A DNA stretch of 64,000 nucleotides, from positions 992,001-1,056,000 of the forward strand of contig NZ_CP035382.1 of assembly GCF_006874705.1 (NCBI RefSeq), given 5' to 3'. A program made the translations under genes and the position numbers. Below, piece after piece: positions 39,005-48,848 of the stretch. The first letter of the stretch is position 1. Each line of letters begins with the position of its first letter. The notes beneath the pieces are model-generated. The model did not search any database and had not been told where the DNA came from. It saw only the letters and a list, made by a program, of their open reading frames with translations. Source of the stretch: Leclercia adecarboxylata (lineage in GTDB: Bacteria > Pseudomonadota > Gammaproteobacteria > Enterobacterales > Enterobacteriaceae).

Positions 39005-39084
39005 GCCGGGTGGCGGCTTCGCCTTACCCGGCCTACATAAACCCTCGGACTTTGTAGGTCGGGTAAGCGCAAGCGCCACCCGAC
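39005..39084. repeat. REP/BIME pair between ygfA and serA
   Basis: Two REP units in opposite orientation: GCCGGGTGGCGGCTTCGCCT... and, inverted, GTAGGTCGGGTAAGCGCAAG.... It lies between convergent genes. Confidence 0.86.
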
Positions 39085-39100
39085 ACCACAAACCGCAGGA

Positions 39101-40333
39101 TCAGTAAAGCAGACGCGCGCGAATGGTGCCTGGGATGGCCTTCATTCCCTGCAGCGCTTTCTCGGCAACATCTTCATCCGCTTCGATATCGATAACCACA
39201 TAACCCATCTGCGCGTTAGTTTGCAGATACTGTGCGGCGATGTTCACGCCCTGCTCAGCGAAGATCTGGTTAATGGCCGTCAGCACGCCCGGACGGTTTT
39301 CGTGGATGTGCAGCAGACGACGTCCACCGTGCAGCGGCAGAGACACTTCCGGGAAGTTGACCGCAGAAAGTGTTGAACCGTTGTCGGAATATTTGCTCAG
39401 CTTACCGGCCACTTCGAGACCGATATTTTCCTGCGCTTCCTGAGTGGAGCCGCCGATGTGCGGAGTCAGGATCACGTTGTCGAACTCACACAGCGGCGAG
39501 TTGAACGGATCGCTGTTGGTCGCCGGCTCGGTCGGGAAGACGTCAATGGCCGCCCCTGCCAGATGTTTGCTTTTCAGGGCTTCGCACAGCGCAGGGATAT
39601 CCACTACCGTACCGCGCGCGGCGTTGATCAGCAGCGAGCCCGGCTTCATCAGCGCCAGCTCTTCCGCACCCATCATGTTCCTGGTGGAGGCGTTTTCCGG
39701 CACGTGCAGGCTCACCACGTCGCTCATGTTGAGCAGGTCGGAGAGATGTTGAACCTGGGTAGCGTTACCCAGCGGCAGCTTGTTTTCGATGTCGTAGAAA
39801 AAGACGTGCATCCCCAGCGATTCCGCCAGAATGCCCAGCTGCGTGCCGATGTGGCCGTAGCCGATAATGCCCAGTTTTTTACCACGCGCCTCAAAAGAGC
39901 CGGACGCCAGTTTATTCCAGATCCCACGGTGGGCCTTGGCGTTAGCTTCAGGGATGCCACGCAGCAGCAGCAGGAGTTCCCCAATCACCAGCTCCGCCAC
40001 GGAACGGGTATTGGAGAATGGCGCGTTGAACACCGGAATACCGCGCTTCGCGGCAGCATTGAGATCAACCTGGTTGGTACCGATACAGAAGCAGCCAATC
40101 GCGACCAGTTTTTCTGCTGCGGCAATCACATCTTCGGTCAGGTGGGTACGGGATCGCAGGCCAATGAAGTGGGCATCACGGATCGACTCTTTCAGCTGTT
40201 CGGTATCCAGCGCGCCTTTGTGAAATTCGATGTTGGTGTAACCTGCCGCACGAAGGTTATCCAGTGCTTTCTGATGCACCCCTTCGACCAGCAGAAATTT
40301 AATCTTGTCTTTCTCCAGTGATACCTTTGCCAT
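39101..40333 (-). CDS. serA: D-3-phosphoglycerate dehydrogenase SerA
   Basis: First committed step of serine synthesis: oxidises 3-phosphoglycerate with NAD. From MAKVSLEKDKIKFLLVEGVH it has 410 residues as in E. coli. NAD loop IGYGHIGTQLGILAE (about 157-171), catalytic His in VILTPHIGGSTQEAQENIG (about 287-305), and a C-terminal ACT domain (RRLLHIHENRPGVLTAINQI, about 338-357) that binds serine for feedback inhibition. A longer in-frame start lacks a ribosome site. Confidence 0.97.
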   Translation of the reverse strand: MAKVSLEKDKIKFLLVEGVHQKALDNLRAAGYTNIEFHKGALDTEQLKESIRDAHFIGLRSRTHLTEDVIAAAEKLVAIGCFCIGTNQVDLNAAAKRGIPVFNAPFSNTRSVAELVIGELLLLLRGIPEANAKAHRGIWNKLASGSFEARGKKLGIIGYGHIGTQLGILAESLGMHVFFYDIENKLPLGNATQVQHLSDLLNMSDVVSLHVPENASTRNMMGAEELALMKPGSLLINAARGTVVDIPALCEALKSKHLAGAAIDVFPTEPATNSDPFNSPLCEFDNVILTPHIGGSTQEAQENIGLEVAGKLSKYSDNGSTLSAVNFPEVSLPLHGGRRLLHIHENRPGVLTAINQIFAEQGVNIAAQYLQTNAQMGYVVIDIEADEDVAEKALQGMKAIPGTIRARLLY

Positions 40334-40563
40334 TTCCCCGACCCTGTCTGATTGTCTGAACTGTTGTTGTGCTGGATTGAAATCCGCTCCAGCCAACATA
40401 TCAAAAAAAACTATTGCAGCAATATGAACGTTTGCGTCGGCACTCTGAAGAAATGTCATACAGCGTCAATTGGCAGTGAATAATGCTGCAGAGCATTAAG
40501 AAAGCGGCAGGATCGTCAGGAGAGGGTTAGAAATGTGACACAAGTCACCGAATATCGCTTTTG

Positions 40564-40597
40564 CAAAAAAAGTTAGCGGGGGGAGGCTCCCCCCGTC
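40564..40597 (-). terminator. Terminator of rpiA
   Basis: On the minus strand, ACGGGGGGAGCCTCCCCCCG forms a strong stem, followed by CTAAC and a run of T. It lies just after the rpiA stop. Confidence 0.82.
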
Positions 40598-40600
40598 AGA

Positions 40601-41260
40601 TCATTTCACGATGGTTTTAACGCCATCGGCGGTGCCGATCAGGGCGACATCCGCGCCACGGTTGGCGAATAACCCTACAGTTACCACGCCCGGCAGGCCG
40701 TTGATGGCATTCTCCAGCGCCACGGCGTCGAGGATCTCCAGACCATGAACATCCAGAATCACGTTACCGTTGTCCGTCACTACGCCCTGGCGGTATTCCG
40801 GGCGTCCACCCAGTTTCACCAGCTCGCGGGCAACCGCGCTGCGCGCCATCGGGATCACTTCAACCGGCAGCGGGAAGTTGCCGAGAATATCCACCTGCTT
40901 GGAGGCATCGGCGATACAGATAAACTTGTCCGCCACGGAGGCGATGATTTTCTCACGCGTCAGCGCCGCGCCACCGCCCTTGATCATCTGCATATGGCCA
41001 TTGATCTCATCCGCGCCGTCGACATAAATCCCCAGACGGTCAACTTCGTTCAGATCGAAAACGGTGATCCCCAGACTTTTCAGCTTTTCCGTGGATGCAT
41101 CGGAGCTCGACACTGCGCCCTCGATTTGGCCTTTCATCGTGCCCAGCGCATCAATAAAGTGCGCTGCCGTTGACCCTGTGCCCACGCCGACAATGGCACC
41201 CGGCTGTACATACTGGAGAGCGGCCCATCCTACTGCTTTTTTCAGTTCATCCTGCGTCAT
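40601..41260 (-). CDS. rpiA: Ribose-5-phosphate isomerase A RpiA
   Basis: Interconverts ribose 5-phosphate and ribulose 5-phosphate. From [20 protein letters not shown] it has 219 residues, the E. coli length. Signature loops are [12 protein letters not shown] (about 26-37), [20 protein letters not shown] (about 78-97, with catalytic Asp residues) and [14 protein letters not shown] with the catalytic Glu (about 103). Divergent from argP. Confidence 0.97.
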   Translation of the reverse strand: MTQDELKKAVGWAALQYVQPGAIVGVGTGSTAAHFIDALGTMKGQIEGAVSSSDASTEKLKSLGITVFDLNEVDRLGIYVDGADEINGHMQMIKGGGAALTREKIIASVADKFICIADASKQVDILGNFPLPVEVIPMARSAVARELVKLGGRPEYRQGVVTDNGNVILDVHGLEILDAVALENAINGLPGVVTVGLFANRGADVALIGTADGVKTIVK

Positions 41261-41410
41261 GATCTCTTGCCCGTGGTGATTTTGCGTGACGCGCATTATA
41301 GAGCATTCGCCTGTGCCATGTGATCTGCGAGGTCACCAATTTCGTCTGTATCAAACATAAATTTATGTCATAGTGCGAAGTATTGAATTTTTTGGGAGTC
41401 AGCCAGAGCA

Positions 41411-42304
41411 ATGAAACGTCCGGACTACAGAACATTACAGGCGCTTGATGCCGTTATTCGTGAACGCGGATTCGAACGCGCAGCCCAAAAGCTGTGCATT
41501 ACCCAATCCGCGGTTTCACAACGAATCAAACAGCTTGAGAATATGTTCGGGCAGCCGCTGCTGGTTCGTACCGTGCCGCCGCGTCCAACCGAACAGGGGC
41601 AAAAGCTGCTGGCGCTGCTGCGGCAGGTTGAGCTGCTGGAAGATGAGTGGCTGGGGGATGAACAGACCGGCTCCACGCCGCTGCTGCTCTCTCTGGCGGT
41701 CAACGCCGACAGCCTGGCAACCTGGCTCCTCCCTGCCCTCGCCCCGGTGCTGGCCGATTCGCCTATCCGTCTGAATTTACAGGTAGAAGATGAAACCCGT
41801 ACCCAGGAGCGTCTGCGCCGCGGTGAAGTGGTGGGCGCAGTCAGTATCCAGCCTCAGGCGCTGCCTAGCTGTCTGGTGGATCAGCTGGGGGCGCTGGATT
41901 ATCTTTTCGTCGGCTCGAAAGCCTTTGCCGAGCGTTACTTCCCGAACGGCGTCACCCGCGCGGCACTGCTGAAAGCGCCTGCCGTGGCCTTTGACCATCT
42001 GGATGATATGCATCAGGCGTTTTTACAGCAGAACTTCGACCTGCCGCCCGGCAGCGTACCCTGCCATATCGTTAACTCCTCCGAAGCCTTCGTGCAGCTG
42101 GCACGTCAGGGCACCACCTGCTGCATGATCCCGCATCTGCAGATCGAGAAAGAGCTGAACAGCGGCGAGCTGATCGACCTGACTCCGGGCTTACACCAGC
42201 GCCGTATGCTCTACTGGCACCGCTTTGCGCCGGAAAGCCGGATGATGCGCAACGTCACCGATGCGCTGCTGGCTCATGGGCATAAAGTCCTGCGCCAGGA
42301 TTAA
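41411..42304 (+). CDS. argP: LysR-type regulator ArgP (IciA)
   Basis: Activator of argO in response to arginine (blocked by lysine), also affecting dapB and other genes. 297 residues: helix-turn-helix [20 protein letters not shown] (about 18-37) then the two-lobed effector domain. It is followed at a distance by its classical target argO, with yggE in between on the opposite strand, as in E. coli. Confidence 0.96.
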   Translation: MKRPDYRTLQALDAVIRERGFERAAQKLCITQSAVSQRIKQLENMFGQPLLVRTVPPRPTEQGQKLLALLRQVELLEDEWLGDEQTGSTPLLLSLAVNADSLATWLLPALAPVLADSPIRLNLQVEDETRTQERLRRGEVVGAVSIQPQALPSCLVDQLGALDYLFVGSKAFAERYFPNGVTRAALLKAPAVAFDHLDDMHQAFLQQNFDLPPGSVPCHIVNSSEAFVQLARQGTTCCMIPHLQIEKELNSGELIDLTPGLHQRRMLYWHRFAPESRMMRNVTDALLAHGHKVLRQD

Positions 42305-42305
42305 T

Positions 42306-42343
42306 AAAAAAGCCGGGTCGCATTCACGCTGACCCGGCCTGTT
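42306..42343 (-). terminator. Terminator hairpin between argP and yggE
   Basis: GCCGGGTC...GACCCGGC with an 11-nt loop and, on the minus strand, a run of six T. It serves yggE and may serve argP from the other side. Confidence 0.72.
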
Positions 42344-42364
42344 ATCGGTGCTGACAAACAAAAC

Positions 42365-43156
42365 TTACGGTGCTTTGGTCGCCGTATCCTGTTGCTGATT
42401 CTGCTGTACCGGCTGGTTCTGCTGAGCCTGCTCATTCTGCTGCTGACCCTGCGCTGGCTCCAGCTGGAACACCACGTCAACCTGATCGTCAAACTGAATC
42501 GTTGGCTGTTCGTAAGTATCCTGCGCGGAGACCGGTGCCGCTTCGGCTTTCATCATGCGCACCATCGGGCTCGGCTGATAGTTAGAGACGTGGTAACGCA
42601 CGCTGTAAACCGGACCCAGCTTGCTGTTAAAGCCAGAAGCCAGCTGCTGCGCCTGACGCACCGCATCATCGATCGCCGCTTTACGCGCTTCATCTTTATA
42701 CTTCTCAGGTTGCGCAACGCCCAGGGAGACAGAACGGATTTCGTTCAGACCCGCTTTCAGCGCGCCATCCAGCAGGGAGTTGAGCTTATCAAGCTGACGC
42801 AACGTGACTTCCACGCTACGCACCGCGCGGTAACCTTTCAGGATGCTTTTGCCATCCTTATAGTCATAATCCGGCTGGGTACGCAGGTTGGCAGAGTTGA
42901 TATCTTTTTTAGCAACGCCGTTCTGCTCCAGGAAAGAGAGATATTGCGCAACGCGATCGTCGGCCTGTTTCTTGGCAGTGGCCGCATCTTTTGCCGCCAC
43001 GTTCACCTCGATGGCTAAGGTCGCGATATCCGGTGCCGCATCCACGCTTGCGGTGCCGGAGGTGACAATGTGCGGACTGTCAGGCAGCTCACTGGCCTGA
43101 ACGGATGTTGCGCCTAAACCCATTAATGCCGCCAGGGCGATTACATTCAACTTCAC
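42365..43156 (-). CDS. yggE: SIMPL-domain periplasmic protein YggE
   Basis: A periplasmic oxidative-stress-related protein of unknown mechanism. The most likely start is a GTG preceded by GGAGG (43169-43165), giving a 263-residue precursor with the signal peptide KLNVIALAALMGLGATSVQA. The SIMPL domain follows (PHIVTSGTASVDAAPDIATL, then YRAVRSVEVTLRQLDKLNSL). The C-terminal tail of about 30 residues is Gln-rich (PAQGQQQNEQAQQNQPVQQN), longer than the E. coli tail as I recall it, and may be a flexible extension. Confidence 0.9.
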   Translation of the reverse strand: MKLNVIALAALMGLGATSVQASELPDSPHIVTSGTASVDAAPDIATLAIEVNVAAKDAATAKKQADDRVAQYLSFLEQNGVAKKDINSANLRTQPDYDYKDGKSILKGYRAVRSVEVTLRQLDKLNSLLDGALKAGLNEIRSVSLGVAQPEKYKDEARKAAIDDAVRQAQQLASGFNSKLGPVYSVRYHVSNYQPSPMVRMMKAEAAPVSAQDTYEQPTIQFDDQVDVVFQLEPAQGQQQNEQAQQNQPVQQNQQQDTATKAP

Positions 43157-43248
43157 TTTTATTCCTCCATGTTGCGAAGAGTGCCCATGTAGCAGGGCGC
43201 ATGCCAGCAAGCTTAGCGGCTGCTGGTCGAATGTCCATAAGACAACGC

Positions 43249-43884
43249 TTAGTAGAATAGTTCACGAATGTGATGAATCCCCTCTTTCGCCAGCTGGAAA
43301 GCGATAAACCACATCACTACGCCGACCAGGCCGTTGATAATCCGCTGGGCTTTGGCGGTGCGCAGGCGGGGAGCCAGCCAGGCGGCGAGCAGCGCCAGGC
43401 CAAAGAACCACAGGAAAGAGGCGCTCACGGTACCCAGCGCAAACCAGCGCCTCGGTTCGGCATCCAGCTGTCCTCCCAGGCTACCCAGCACCACGAAGGT
43501 ATCCAGATAGACGTGCGGATTGAGCCAGGTTACCGCCAGCATGGTAACGATAATCTTCCAGCGCCCCTGCTTCATCACTTCGGCACTGGCCAGCTCAATA
43601 TTGCTGCCCATTGCCGTTTTCAGGGCACCAAAGCCGTACCACAGCAGAAACGCGACGCCGCCCCAGGTGACGAGCGCCAGCAGCCAGGGGGATTGCATCA
43701 GCAACGCGCTGCCGCCGAAAATCCCGGCGCAGATCAGGAGCATATCGCTCATCGCGCAGAGCAGCGCAATCATCAGATGATACTGGCGACGAATCCCCTG
43801 ATTCATGACGAACGCATTTTGCGGGCCGAGGGGCAGGATCATTGCCGCGCCAATCATAAGGCCTTGAATATAAAAAGAGAACAT
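43249..43884 (-). CDS. argO: Arginine exporter ArgO (LysE family)
   Basis: Inner-membrane exporter of arginine and canavanine, 211 residues as in E. coli, with about six helices. From [20 protein letters not shown] it carries the LysE-family [20 protein letters not shown] segment (about 16-35) and the [17 protein letters not shown] motif (about 118-134). ArgP, encoded 950 bp away, is its known activator. Confidence 0.96.
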   Translation of the reverse strand: MFSFYIQGLMIGAAMILPLGPQNAFVMNQGIRRQYHLMIALLCAMSDMLLICAGIFGGSALLMQSPWLLALVTWGGVAFLLWYGFGALKTAMGSNIELASAEVMKQGRWKIIVTMLAVTWLNPHVYLDTFVVLGSLGGQLDAEPRRWFALGTVSASFLWFFGLALLAAWLAPRLRTAKAQRIINGLVGVVMWFIAFQLAKEGIHHIRELFY

Positions 43885-43984
43885 AGAAATCAATCTCAGA
43901 AAGCTGTCTTGAGGGCAGACTATACTGCGGCAGGATAATTAGAGGAAATGGATAATATTAATTGGCAATAAGCTGGACTAATAA

Positions 43985-44013
43985 ACCCGGCACGCATTGC
44001 GCCTGCCGGGTGA
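43985..44013 (-). terminator. Terminator of mscS
   Basis: CCCGGCA...TGCCGGG with a short loop, followed on the minus strand by TTTATTAG. It lies 12 bp after the mscS stop. Confidence 0.7.
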
Positions 44014-44024
44014 CAGGGAAAACC

Positions 44025-44882
44025 TTATTCCTCTGATTCTTTCACGCGCTTAAAGTTTACATCCATCTGCGGATACGGGAAGCTAATACCGTTGGCATCG
44101 AAGTCACGCTTGATGCGCTCCAGTACGTCCCAGTAGACATTCTGCAAATCGCTGCTGTTGCTCCAGACGCGCACCACAAAGTTGATCGATGAAGCGCCCA
44201 GTTCGTTCAGACGGACAATCATGTCACGATCCTTCAGAATCCGATCGTCAGACTCGATAATGTTGGTGAGCAACTGCTTTACCTTATCGATATCAGAGTC
44301 ATAGGCCACCCCGATAATAAACTCGTTACGACGCACCGGCTCACGGGAGAAGTTGATAATGTTGTTGGCGATGATCTTACCGTTTGGGATCACCACGATG
44401 CGGCCATCGATGGTACGCAGGGTAGTTGAGAAGATCTGCACCTGCAGCACGGTACCGGCCACGCCGCCCAGATCGACATACTCACCGGAGCGGAACGGAC
44501 GGAAGGTCACCAGCAGTACCCCGGCCGCCAGGTTCGACAGCGATCCCTGCAGCGCCAGACCAATGGCCAGACCGGCGGCACCCAGTACAGCGATAACCGA
44601 CGCAGTTTGTACCCCGACCCGGCCAAGCGCCGCAATCAGCGTAAACGCGATAACGCCGTAGCGCACCAGCGCGGAGAGGAAATCCGCCACCGTGGCATCA
44701 ATATGACGCGCCCGCATCACGCGGTTAACCGCATTAGAGATGATGCGCGCCACGATCATACCGACGACGATAATGGCGATGGCCGCCACAATGTTAACGG
44801 CGTAACTCAACAGCAATGCCTGGTTACGCACCAGCCAGGAGCCTGCGTTATTGATGCTATCTACAACACCGAGATCTTCCAT
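44025..44882 (-). CDS. mscS: Small-conductance mechanosensitive channel MscS
   Basis: Heptameric osmotic safety valve of the inner membrane. 285 residues, one fewer than E. coli. TM1 and TM2 precede the pore-lining Gly/Ala-rich TM3 ([20 protein letters not shown], about 95-114). A beta domain ([20 protein letters not shown]) and the cytoplasmic cage with the C-terminal [13 protein letters not shown] follow. It lies upstream of fbaA on the same strand order, as in E. coli. Confidence 0.97.
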   Translation of the reverse strand: MEDLGVVDSINNAGSWLVRNQALLLSYAVNIVAAIAIIVVGMIVARIISNAVNRVMRARHIDATVADFLSALVRYGVIAFTLIAALGRVGVQTASVIAVLGAAGLAIGLALQGSLSNLAAGVLLVTFRPFRSGEYVDLGGVAGTVLQVQIFSTTLRTIDGRIVVIPNGKIIANNIINFSREPVRRNEFIIGVAYDSDIDKVKQLLTNIIESDDRILKDRDMIVRLNELGASSINFVVRVWSNSSDLQNVYWDVLERIKRDFDANGISFPYPQMDVNFKRVKESEE

Positions 44883-45019
44883 TCAATATTCCTTATCTAA
44901 GCCAGACCATAAAAATGCATCCCCCATCGAGGCAGGCAAGTTAGTAAAGGGTAAACAAAAGCGGGGAGTTTTGCCAAACAGATCACATAAATAGTGCCTG
45001 TAGCCAGTTGAAAAAGCAT

Positions 45020-45047
45020 AAAAAAAGCCCGCGATTAACGCGGGCTT
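45020..45047 (-). terminator. Terminator of fbaA
   Basis: On the minus strand, AAGCCCGCGTTAATCGCGGG then CTTTTTTT: an 8-bp GC stem with a T tract, 24 bp after fbaA. Confidence 0.88.
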
Positions 45048-45070
45048 TCTGAGGCTTTTAGCAGCACAAA

Positions 45071-46150
45071 TTACAGAACGTCAACCGCGTTCAGCTCTTT
45101 GAATGCCTGCTCCAGACGCGTCACCATAGAGGACTGGGCTGAACGCAGCCACACGCGCGGATCGTAGTATTTCTTGTTCGGCTGGTCTTCGCCTTTCGGG
45201 TTGCCCAGCTGGCCCTGCAGGTAAGCTTCGTTGGTTTTGTAGTACTGCAGGATACCGTCCCAGGTTGCCCATTGGGTGTCGGTATCGATGTTCATTTTGA
45301 TAACACCGTAGCTTACGGAGTCTTTGATTTCCTGAGCAGAAGAACCGGAACCGCCGTGGAAGACGAAGTTCAGGCTGTTGTGCGGCAGGTTGTGTTTCTT
45401 AGAAACGTATTCCTGAGAATCACGCAGAATGGTTGGGGTCAGCACCACGTTGCCTGGTTTGTACACGCCGTGTACGTTACCGAAGGAGGCAGCGATGGTG
45501 AAACGCGGGCTGATTTTGCTCAGCTCGGTGTAAGCGTAATCAACGTCTTCTGGCTGAGTGTACAGGGCAGAAGCGTCCATGTGGCTGTTGTCCACGCCGT
45601 CTTCTTCGCCACCGGTGCAACCCAGTTCGATTTCCAGAGTCATGTCCATTTTGGCCATGCGCGCCAGGTATTTGGAGCAGATCTCGATGTTCTCTTCCAG
45701 AGACTCTTCAGACAGGTCGATCATGTGAGAAGAGAACAGTGGTTTACCGGTTGCTGCGAAATGTTTTTCACCCGCGTCCAGCAGACCGTCGATCCACGGC
45801 AGCAGTTTCTTCGCGCAGTGGTCGGTGTGCAGGATAACCGGAACACCGTAGTGTTCAGCCATCTGGTGTACGTGATGTGCGCCAGAGATTGCGCCCAGGA
45901 TTGCCGCGCCCTGAGGAACGTCAGTTTTCACGCCTTTACCTGCGATAAACGCAGCGCCGCCGTTGGAGAACTGAACGATTACCGGTGCTTTAACTTTTGC
46001 TGCGGCTTCCAGTACGGCGTTGATTGAGTCGGTACCGACGCAGTTAACAGCTGGCAGAGCAAAGTTGTTTTCTTTTGCTACCTGGAACACCTTCTGAACG
46101 TCATCACCAGTGATCACGCCAGGTTTTACGAAATCAAAAATTTTAGACAT
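45071..46150 (-). CDS. fbaA: Fructose-bisphosphate aldolase class II FbaA
   Basis: Zinc aldolase of glycolysis and gluconeogenesis. 359 residues: catalytic Asp110 and zinc-ligand His111 in ILHTDHCAKKLLPW, the second zinc His in FGNVHGVYKPGNV (about 227) and third in VFHGGSGSS (about 265). It is the last gene of epd-pgk-fbaA, 89 bp after pgk. Codon use looks highly biased (frequent CTG, AAA, GGT), in keeping with strong expression. Confidence 0.98.
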   Translation of the reverse strand: MSKIFDFVKPGVITGDDVQKVFQVAKENNFALPAVNCVGTDSINAVLEAAAKVKAPVIVQFSNGGAAFIAGKGVKTDVPQGAAILGAISGAHHVHQMAEHYGVPVILHTDHCAKKLLPWIDGLLDAGEKHFAATGKPLFSSHMIDLSEESLEENIEICSKYLARMAKMDMTLEIELGCTGGEEDGVDNSHMDASALYTQPEDVDYAYTELSKISPRFTIAASFGNVHGVYKPGNVVLTPTILRDSQEYVSKKHNLPHNSLNFVFHGGSGSSAQEIKDSVSYGVIKMNIDTDTQWATWDGILQYYKTNEAYLQGQLGNPKGEDQPNKKYYDPRVWLRSAQSSMVTRLEQAFKELNAVDVL

Positions 46151-46212
46151 GTTGCGAGTCCTGTATCTTCGGCCTTGGAAAGGGGCGTGCTCTTAAAAGC
46201 GCGCTGAAAATT

Positions 46213-46230
46213 GGGCAGGTTCCCCTGCCC
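46213..46230 (-). other. Hairpin in the pgk-fbaA intercistronic gap
   Basis: GGGCAGG-TTCC-CCTGCCC is a perfect 7-bp stem with a four-base loop, 10 bp after pgk. There is no long T tract, so a partial attenuator or RNA-processing signal is as likely as a terminator. Confidence 0.5.
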
Positions 46231-46239
46231 TAAAATGGC

Positions 46240-47403
46240 TTACTTCTTAGCGCGCTCTTCGAGCATGGCTACTGCTGGCAGAACTTTGCCTTCCACGAAT
46301 TCGAGGAATGCGCCGCCGCCAGTGGAGATGTAGGAGATCTTGTCGGAAATACCGAACAGATCGATTGCTGCCAGGGTATCACCGCCGCCAGCAATGGAGA
46401 ATGCTTCGCTGTCTGCAATCGCGTTAGCCACGATTTCAGTACCTTTACGGAAGTTCGGGAATTCAAACACGCCAACCGGGCCGTTCCACAGAATGGTTTT
46501 CGCATTCTTCAGGATTTCAGCCAGTTTCTCTGCAGAGGCGTCGCCCAGGTCCAGAATCTGCTCTTCATTTTTGATGTCAGAGACGGATTTCAGCTCAGCG
46601 GTTGCGGTTTCAGAGAACTCAGTCGCTACGCGAACGTCAGTCGGAACAGGGATATCACAGGTAGTCAGCAGGCGTTTTGCTTCGTCAACCAGGTCTGCTT
46701 CGTACAGGGATTTACCTACGTTGTGGCCCTGAGCGGCAACGAAGGTGTTGGCGATACCGCCACCGACGATCAGCTGGTCAGCGATTTTGGACAGAGAGTC
46801 CAGAACGGTCAGTTTGGTAGACACTTTAGAACCGCCAACGATAGCCACCATTGGACGAGCTGGTTCTTTCAGGGCTTTGCCCAGCGCTTCCAGTTCGTCA
46901 GCCAGCAGTGGACCTGCACAGGCGACGTCAGCGAATTTACCGATACCGTGAGTAGAAGCCTGTGCACGGTGAGCAGTACCGAAAGCATCCATTACGAACA
47001 CGTCGCACAGGGCAGCGTATTTTTTGGACAGGGTTTCGTCGTCCTTCTTCTCGCCTTTGTTAAAGCGAACGTTTTCCAGAACAACCAGCTCACCTTCAGC
47101 AACTTCAACGCCGTCCAGGTAGTCTTTAACCAGACGTACCGGGCTGGACAGTTTGTCTTTCAGGTAATTAACAACCGGCAGCAGAGAGAATTCTTCGTTG
47201 TACTCGCCTTCGGTCGGACGACCCAGGTGGGAGGTTACCATCACTTTCGCACCCTGCTTCAGTGCCAGTTCGATGGTTGGCAGAGATGCACGGATACGCG
47301 CGTCGCTGGTCACTTTCCCATCTTTAACCGGTACGTTCAGATCCGCACGGATGAAAACGCGTTTACCTGCCAGATCCAGATCGGTCATCTTAATTACAGA
47401 CAT
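46240..47403 (-). CDS. pgk: Phosphoglycerate kinase Pgk
   Basis: Transfers phosphate from 1,3-bisphosphoglycerate to ADP. 387 residues as in E. coli: substrate loop [17 protein letters not shown] (about 14-30), [17 protein letters not shown] segment (about 57-68), [16 protein letters not shown] (about 187-202) and the ATP-site [13 protein letters not shown] (about 340-352). Middle gene of epd-pgk-fbaA, 49 bp after epd. Confidence 0.98.
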   Translation of the reverse strand: MSVIKMTDLDLAGKRVFIRADLNVPVKDGKVTSDARIRASLPTIELALKQGAKVMVTSHLGRPTEGEYNEEFSLLPVVNYLKDKLSSPVRLVKDYLDGVEVAEGELVVLENVRFNKGEKKDDETLSKKYAALCDVFVMDAFGTAHRAQASTHGIGKFADVACAGPLLADELEALGKALKEPARPMVAIVGGSKVSTKLTVLDSLSKIADQLIVGGGIANTFVAAQGHNVGKSLYEADLVDEAKRLLTTCDIPVPTDVRVATEFSETATAELKSVSDIKNEEQILDLGDASAEKLAEILKNAKTILWNGPVGVFEFPNFRKGTEIVANAIADSEAFSIAGGGDTLAAIDLFGISDKISYISTGGGAFLEFVEGKVLPAVAMLEERAKK

Positions 47404-47452
47404 GGTGAATCCTCTCGTTGATTCTTAAAGTTTTGCAGACGCAATACGCGCC

Positions 47453-48472
47453 TTACCTGAAACCTTGTGCGGCCATGGCTAACGTGGTGTCGAGCATCCT
47501 GTTAGCAAAGCCCCATTCGTTATCGCACCAGACCAGCGTTTTGATCAGATGCGCCCCACTCACGCGCGTTTGGGTGCCATCAACAATGGCGCTATGCGGA
47601 TCGTGGTTAAAATCTACTGAGACCAACGGTAATTCCGTATAGTCAACTATACCATGAAATGCTTGCTGTGCCGCTTTTTGCAGCAACAGGTTGACCTCAC
47701 AGGCTTTTACCGGTTTTTTCACGGTCACGCTGAGGTCGATCGCCGTCACGTTGATGGTAGGAACACGCACGGCGATAGCTTCAAAACGGTCTTCAAACTG
47801 GGGGAAAATTCGGGTAATACCGGCCGCCAGTTTGGTGTCCACCGGGATAATGGACTGACTCGCCGCGCGAGTGCGTCGCAGATCCGGGTGGTATGCGTCA
47901 ATGACCTGCTGATCGTGCATGGCGGAATGAATCGTGGTCACGGTGCCCGATTCAATGCCATAGGCATCGTCCAGCAGTTTGATGACCGGAATAATACAGT
48001 TGGTGGTGCAGGAGGCATTGGAGACGATGCGGTGTTCCGCTTGCAGCTCATGATGGTTAACGCCGTAAACCACCGTGGCATCGAGATCGTTACTGCCGGG
48101 ATGTGAGAAGAGCACTTTCTTCGCGCCAGCCGCCAGATGGGCTTCGCCATGTCCGCGATTGCCGTAGACGCCGGTACAGTCGAGCACCACATCCACGCCC
48201 AGCTCACGCCAAGGTAAGGCGTCGATCGTCTGCTCGTGCAGCACACGAATCACGTCATCACCAACGAACAGCTGCTCTCTCTCCTGACGAACGTCCCAGG
48301 CAAAGCGCCCATGGCTGGTGTCATACTTCAATAAATGCGCCATGCCTGCGGCATCCGCCAGTTCATTGATGGCCACCACGGTCATTTCCGCCCGACGCCC
48401 GGATTCATATAAAGCACGAACCACGTTGCGTCCGATGCGACCGAAACCATTAATCGCTACGCGTACGGTCAT
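47453..48472 (-). CDS. epd: D-erythrose-4-phosphate dehydrogenase Epd
   Basis: GAPDH paralogue that makes 4-phosphoerythronate for pyridoxal phosphate synthesis. 339 residues: the [22 protein letters not shown] fold at the N-terminus, the active-site C155 in [12 protein letters not shown], and the catalytic His in [17 protein letters not shown] [11 protein letters not shown] (about 178). The insert [14 protein letters not shown] typifies Epd rather than GapA. First gene of the epd-pgk-fbaA operon; a CRP-like site lies about 200 bp upstream. Confidence 0.96.
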   Translation of the reverse strand: MTVRVAINGFGRIGRNVVRALYESGRRAEMTVVAINELADAAGMAHLLKYDTSHGRFAWDVRQEREQLFVGDDVIRVLHEQTIDALPWRELGVDVVLDCTGVYGNRGHGEAHLAAGAKKVLFSHPGSNDLDATVVYGVNHHELQAEHRIVSNASCTTNCIIPVIKLLDDAYGIESGTVTTIHSAMHDQQVIDAYHPDLRRTRAASQSIIPVDTKLAAGITRIFPQFEDRFEAIAVRVPTINVTAIDLSVTVKKPVKACEVNLLLQKAAQQAFHGIVDYTELPLVSVDFNHDPHSAIVDGTQTRVSGAHLIKTLVWCDNEWGFANRMLDTTLAMAAQGFR

Positions 48473-48667
48473 AAGTCTCCTGCAAAGCTTTCCCTGATTC
48501 GAGGTGGCTGACAGAGTAATCCAGCAACGCTCTGAGGGGAATCCTCGCCTGTCACAAACTCCAACTGATTGGTCATTTGTCGAACGTTTAATCGACTGAA
48601 ACGCTTCAGCTAGAATAAGCGAAACATGGAATAAAGGAAATCTCTGTCCAGACCAATAAGCCAGCTA

Positions 48668-48683
48668 TATGACGCACGTCACA
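48668..48683. promoter_or_regulatory. CRP-like site upstream of epd
   Basis: TATGACGCACGTCACA fits TGTGA-N6-TCACA with a single mismatch in the left arm. It is about 200 bp from the epd start. E. coli epd-pgk is known to have a cAMP-CRP-dependent promoter, which supports the call. Confidence 0.65.
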
Positions 48684-48771
48684 TTTAGCGTGCAATTATC
48701 GCCGGTTTTATTCCATATTCCAGAATCGTGAATAAGCGTAGCAAGATCTTTTCGTTGTCGCGGCGTAAATC

Positions 48772-48785
48772 CTGATTTATATCAG
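48772..48785. promoter_or_regulatory. FNR-like box upstream of the PPC/ECF operon
   Basis: CTGATTTATATCAG is a perfect-armed palindrome that matches TTGAT-N4-ATCAA except for the outermost base on each side. Its centre (48778.5) is 41.5 bp from a start site predicted by the -10-like TACTAT at 48808-48813, the class II activator geometry. Confidence 0.5.
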
Positions 48786-48848
48786 AAAGCACATCCCCCG
48801 GCGCCGATACTATGTGCGGCACGTCCGAGTCTCGGAGTCCTGCAAATT

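Larger units (their letters stand above)
48473..48848. promoter_or_regulatory. Divergent control region epd / ECF operon
   Basis: A 376-bp gap without genes. From left to right it holds the epd leader, a CRP-like palindrome, an FNR-like palindrome with a fitting -10 element on the plus strand, and a short hairpin over the ribosome site of the PPC-domain gene. E. coli has unrelated genes upstream of epd. Confidence 0.6.

Noticed and set aside
48780..48848. preQ1 (queuosine) riboswitch in front of the ECF operon
   Set aside because: I recall Salmonella homologues named queuosine-regulated, but no preQ1-I type stem with an A-rich pseudoknot tail is present in the leader. The visible hairpins are too simple.
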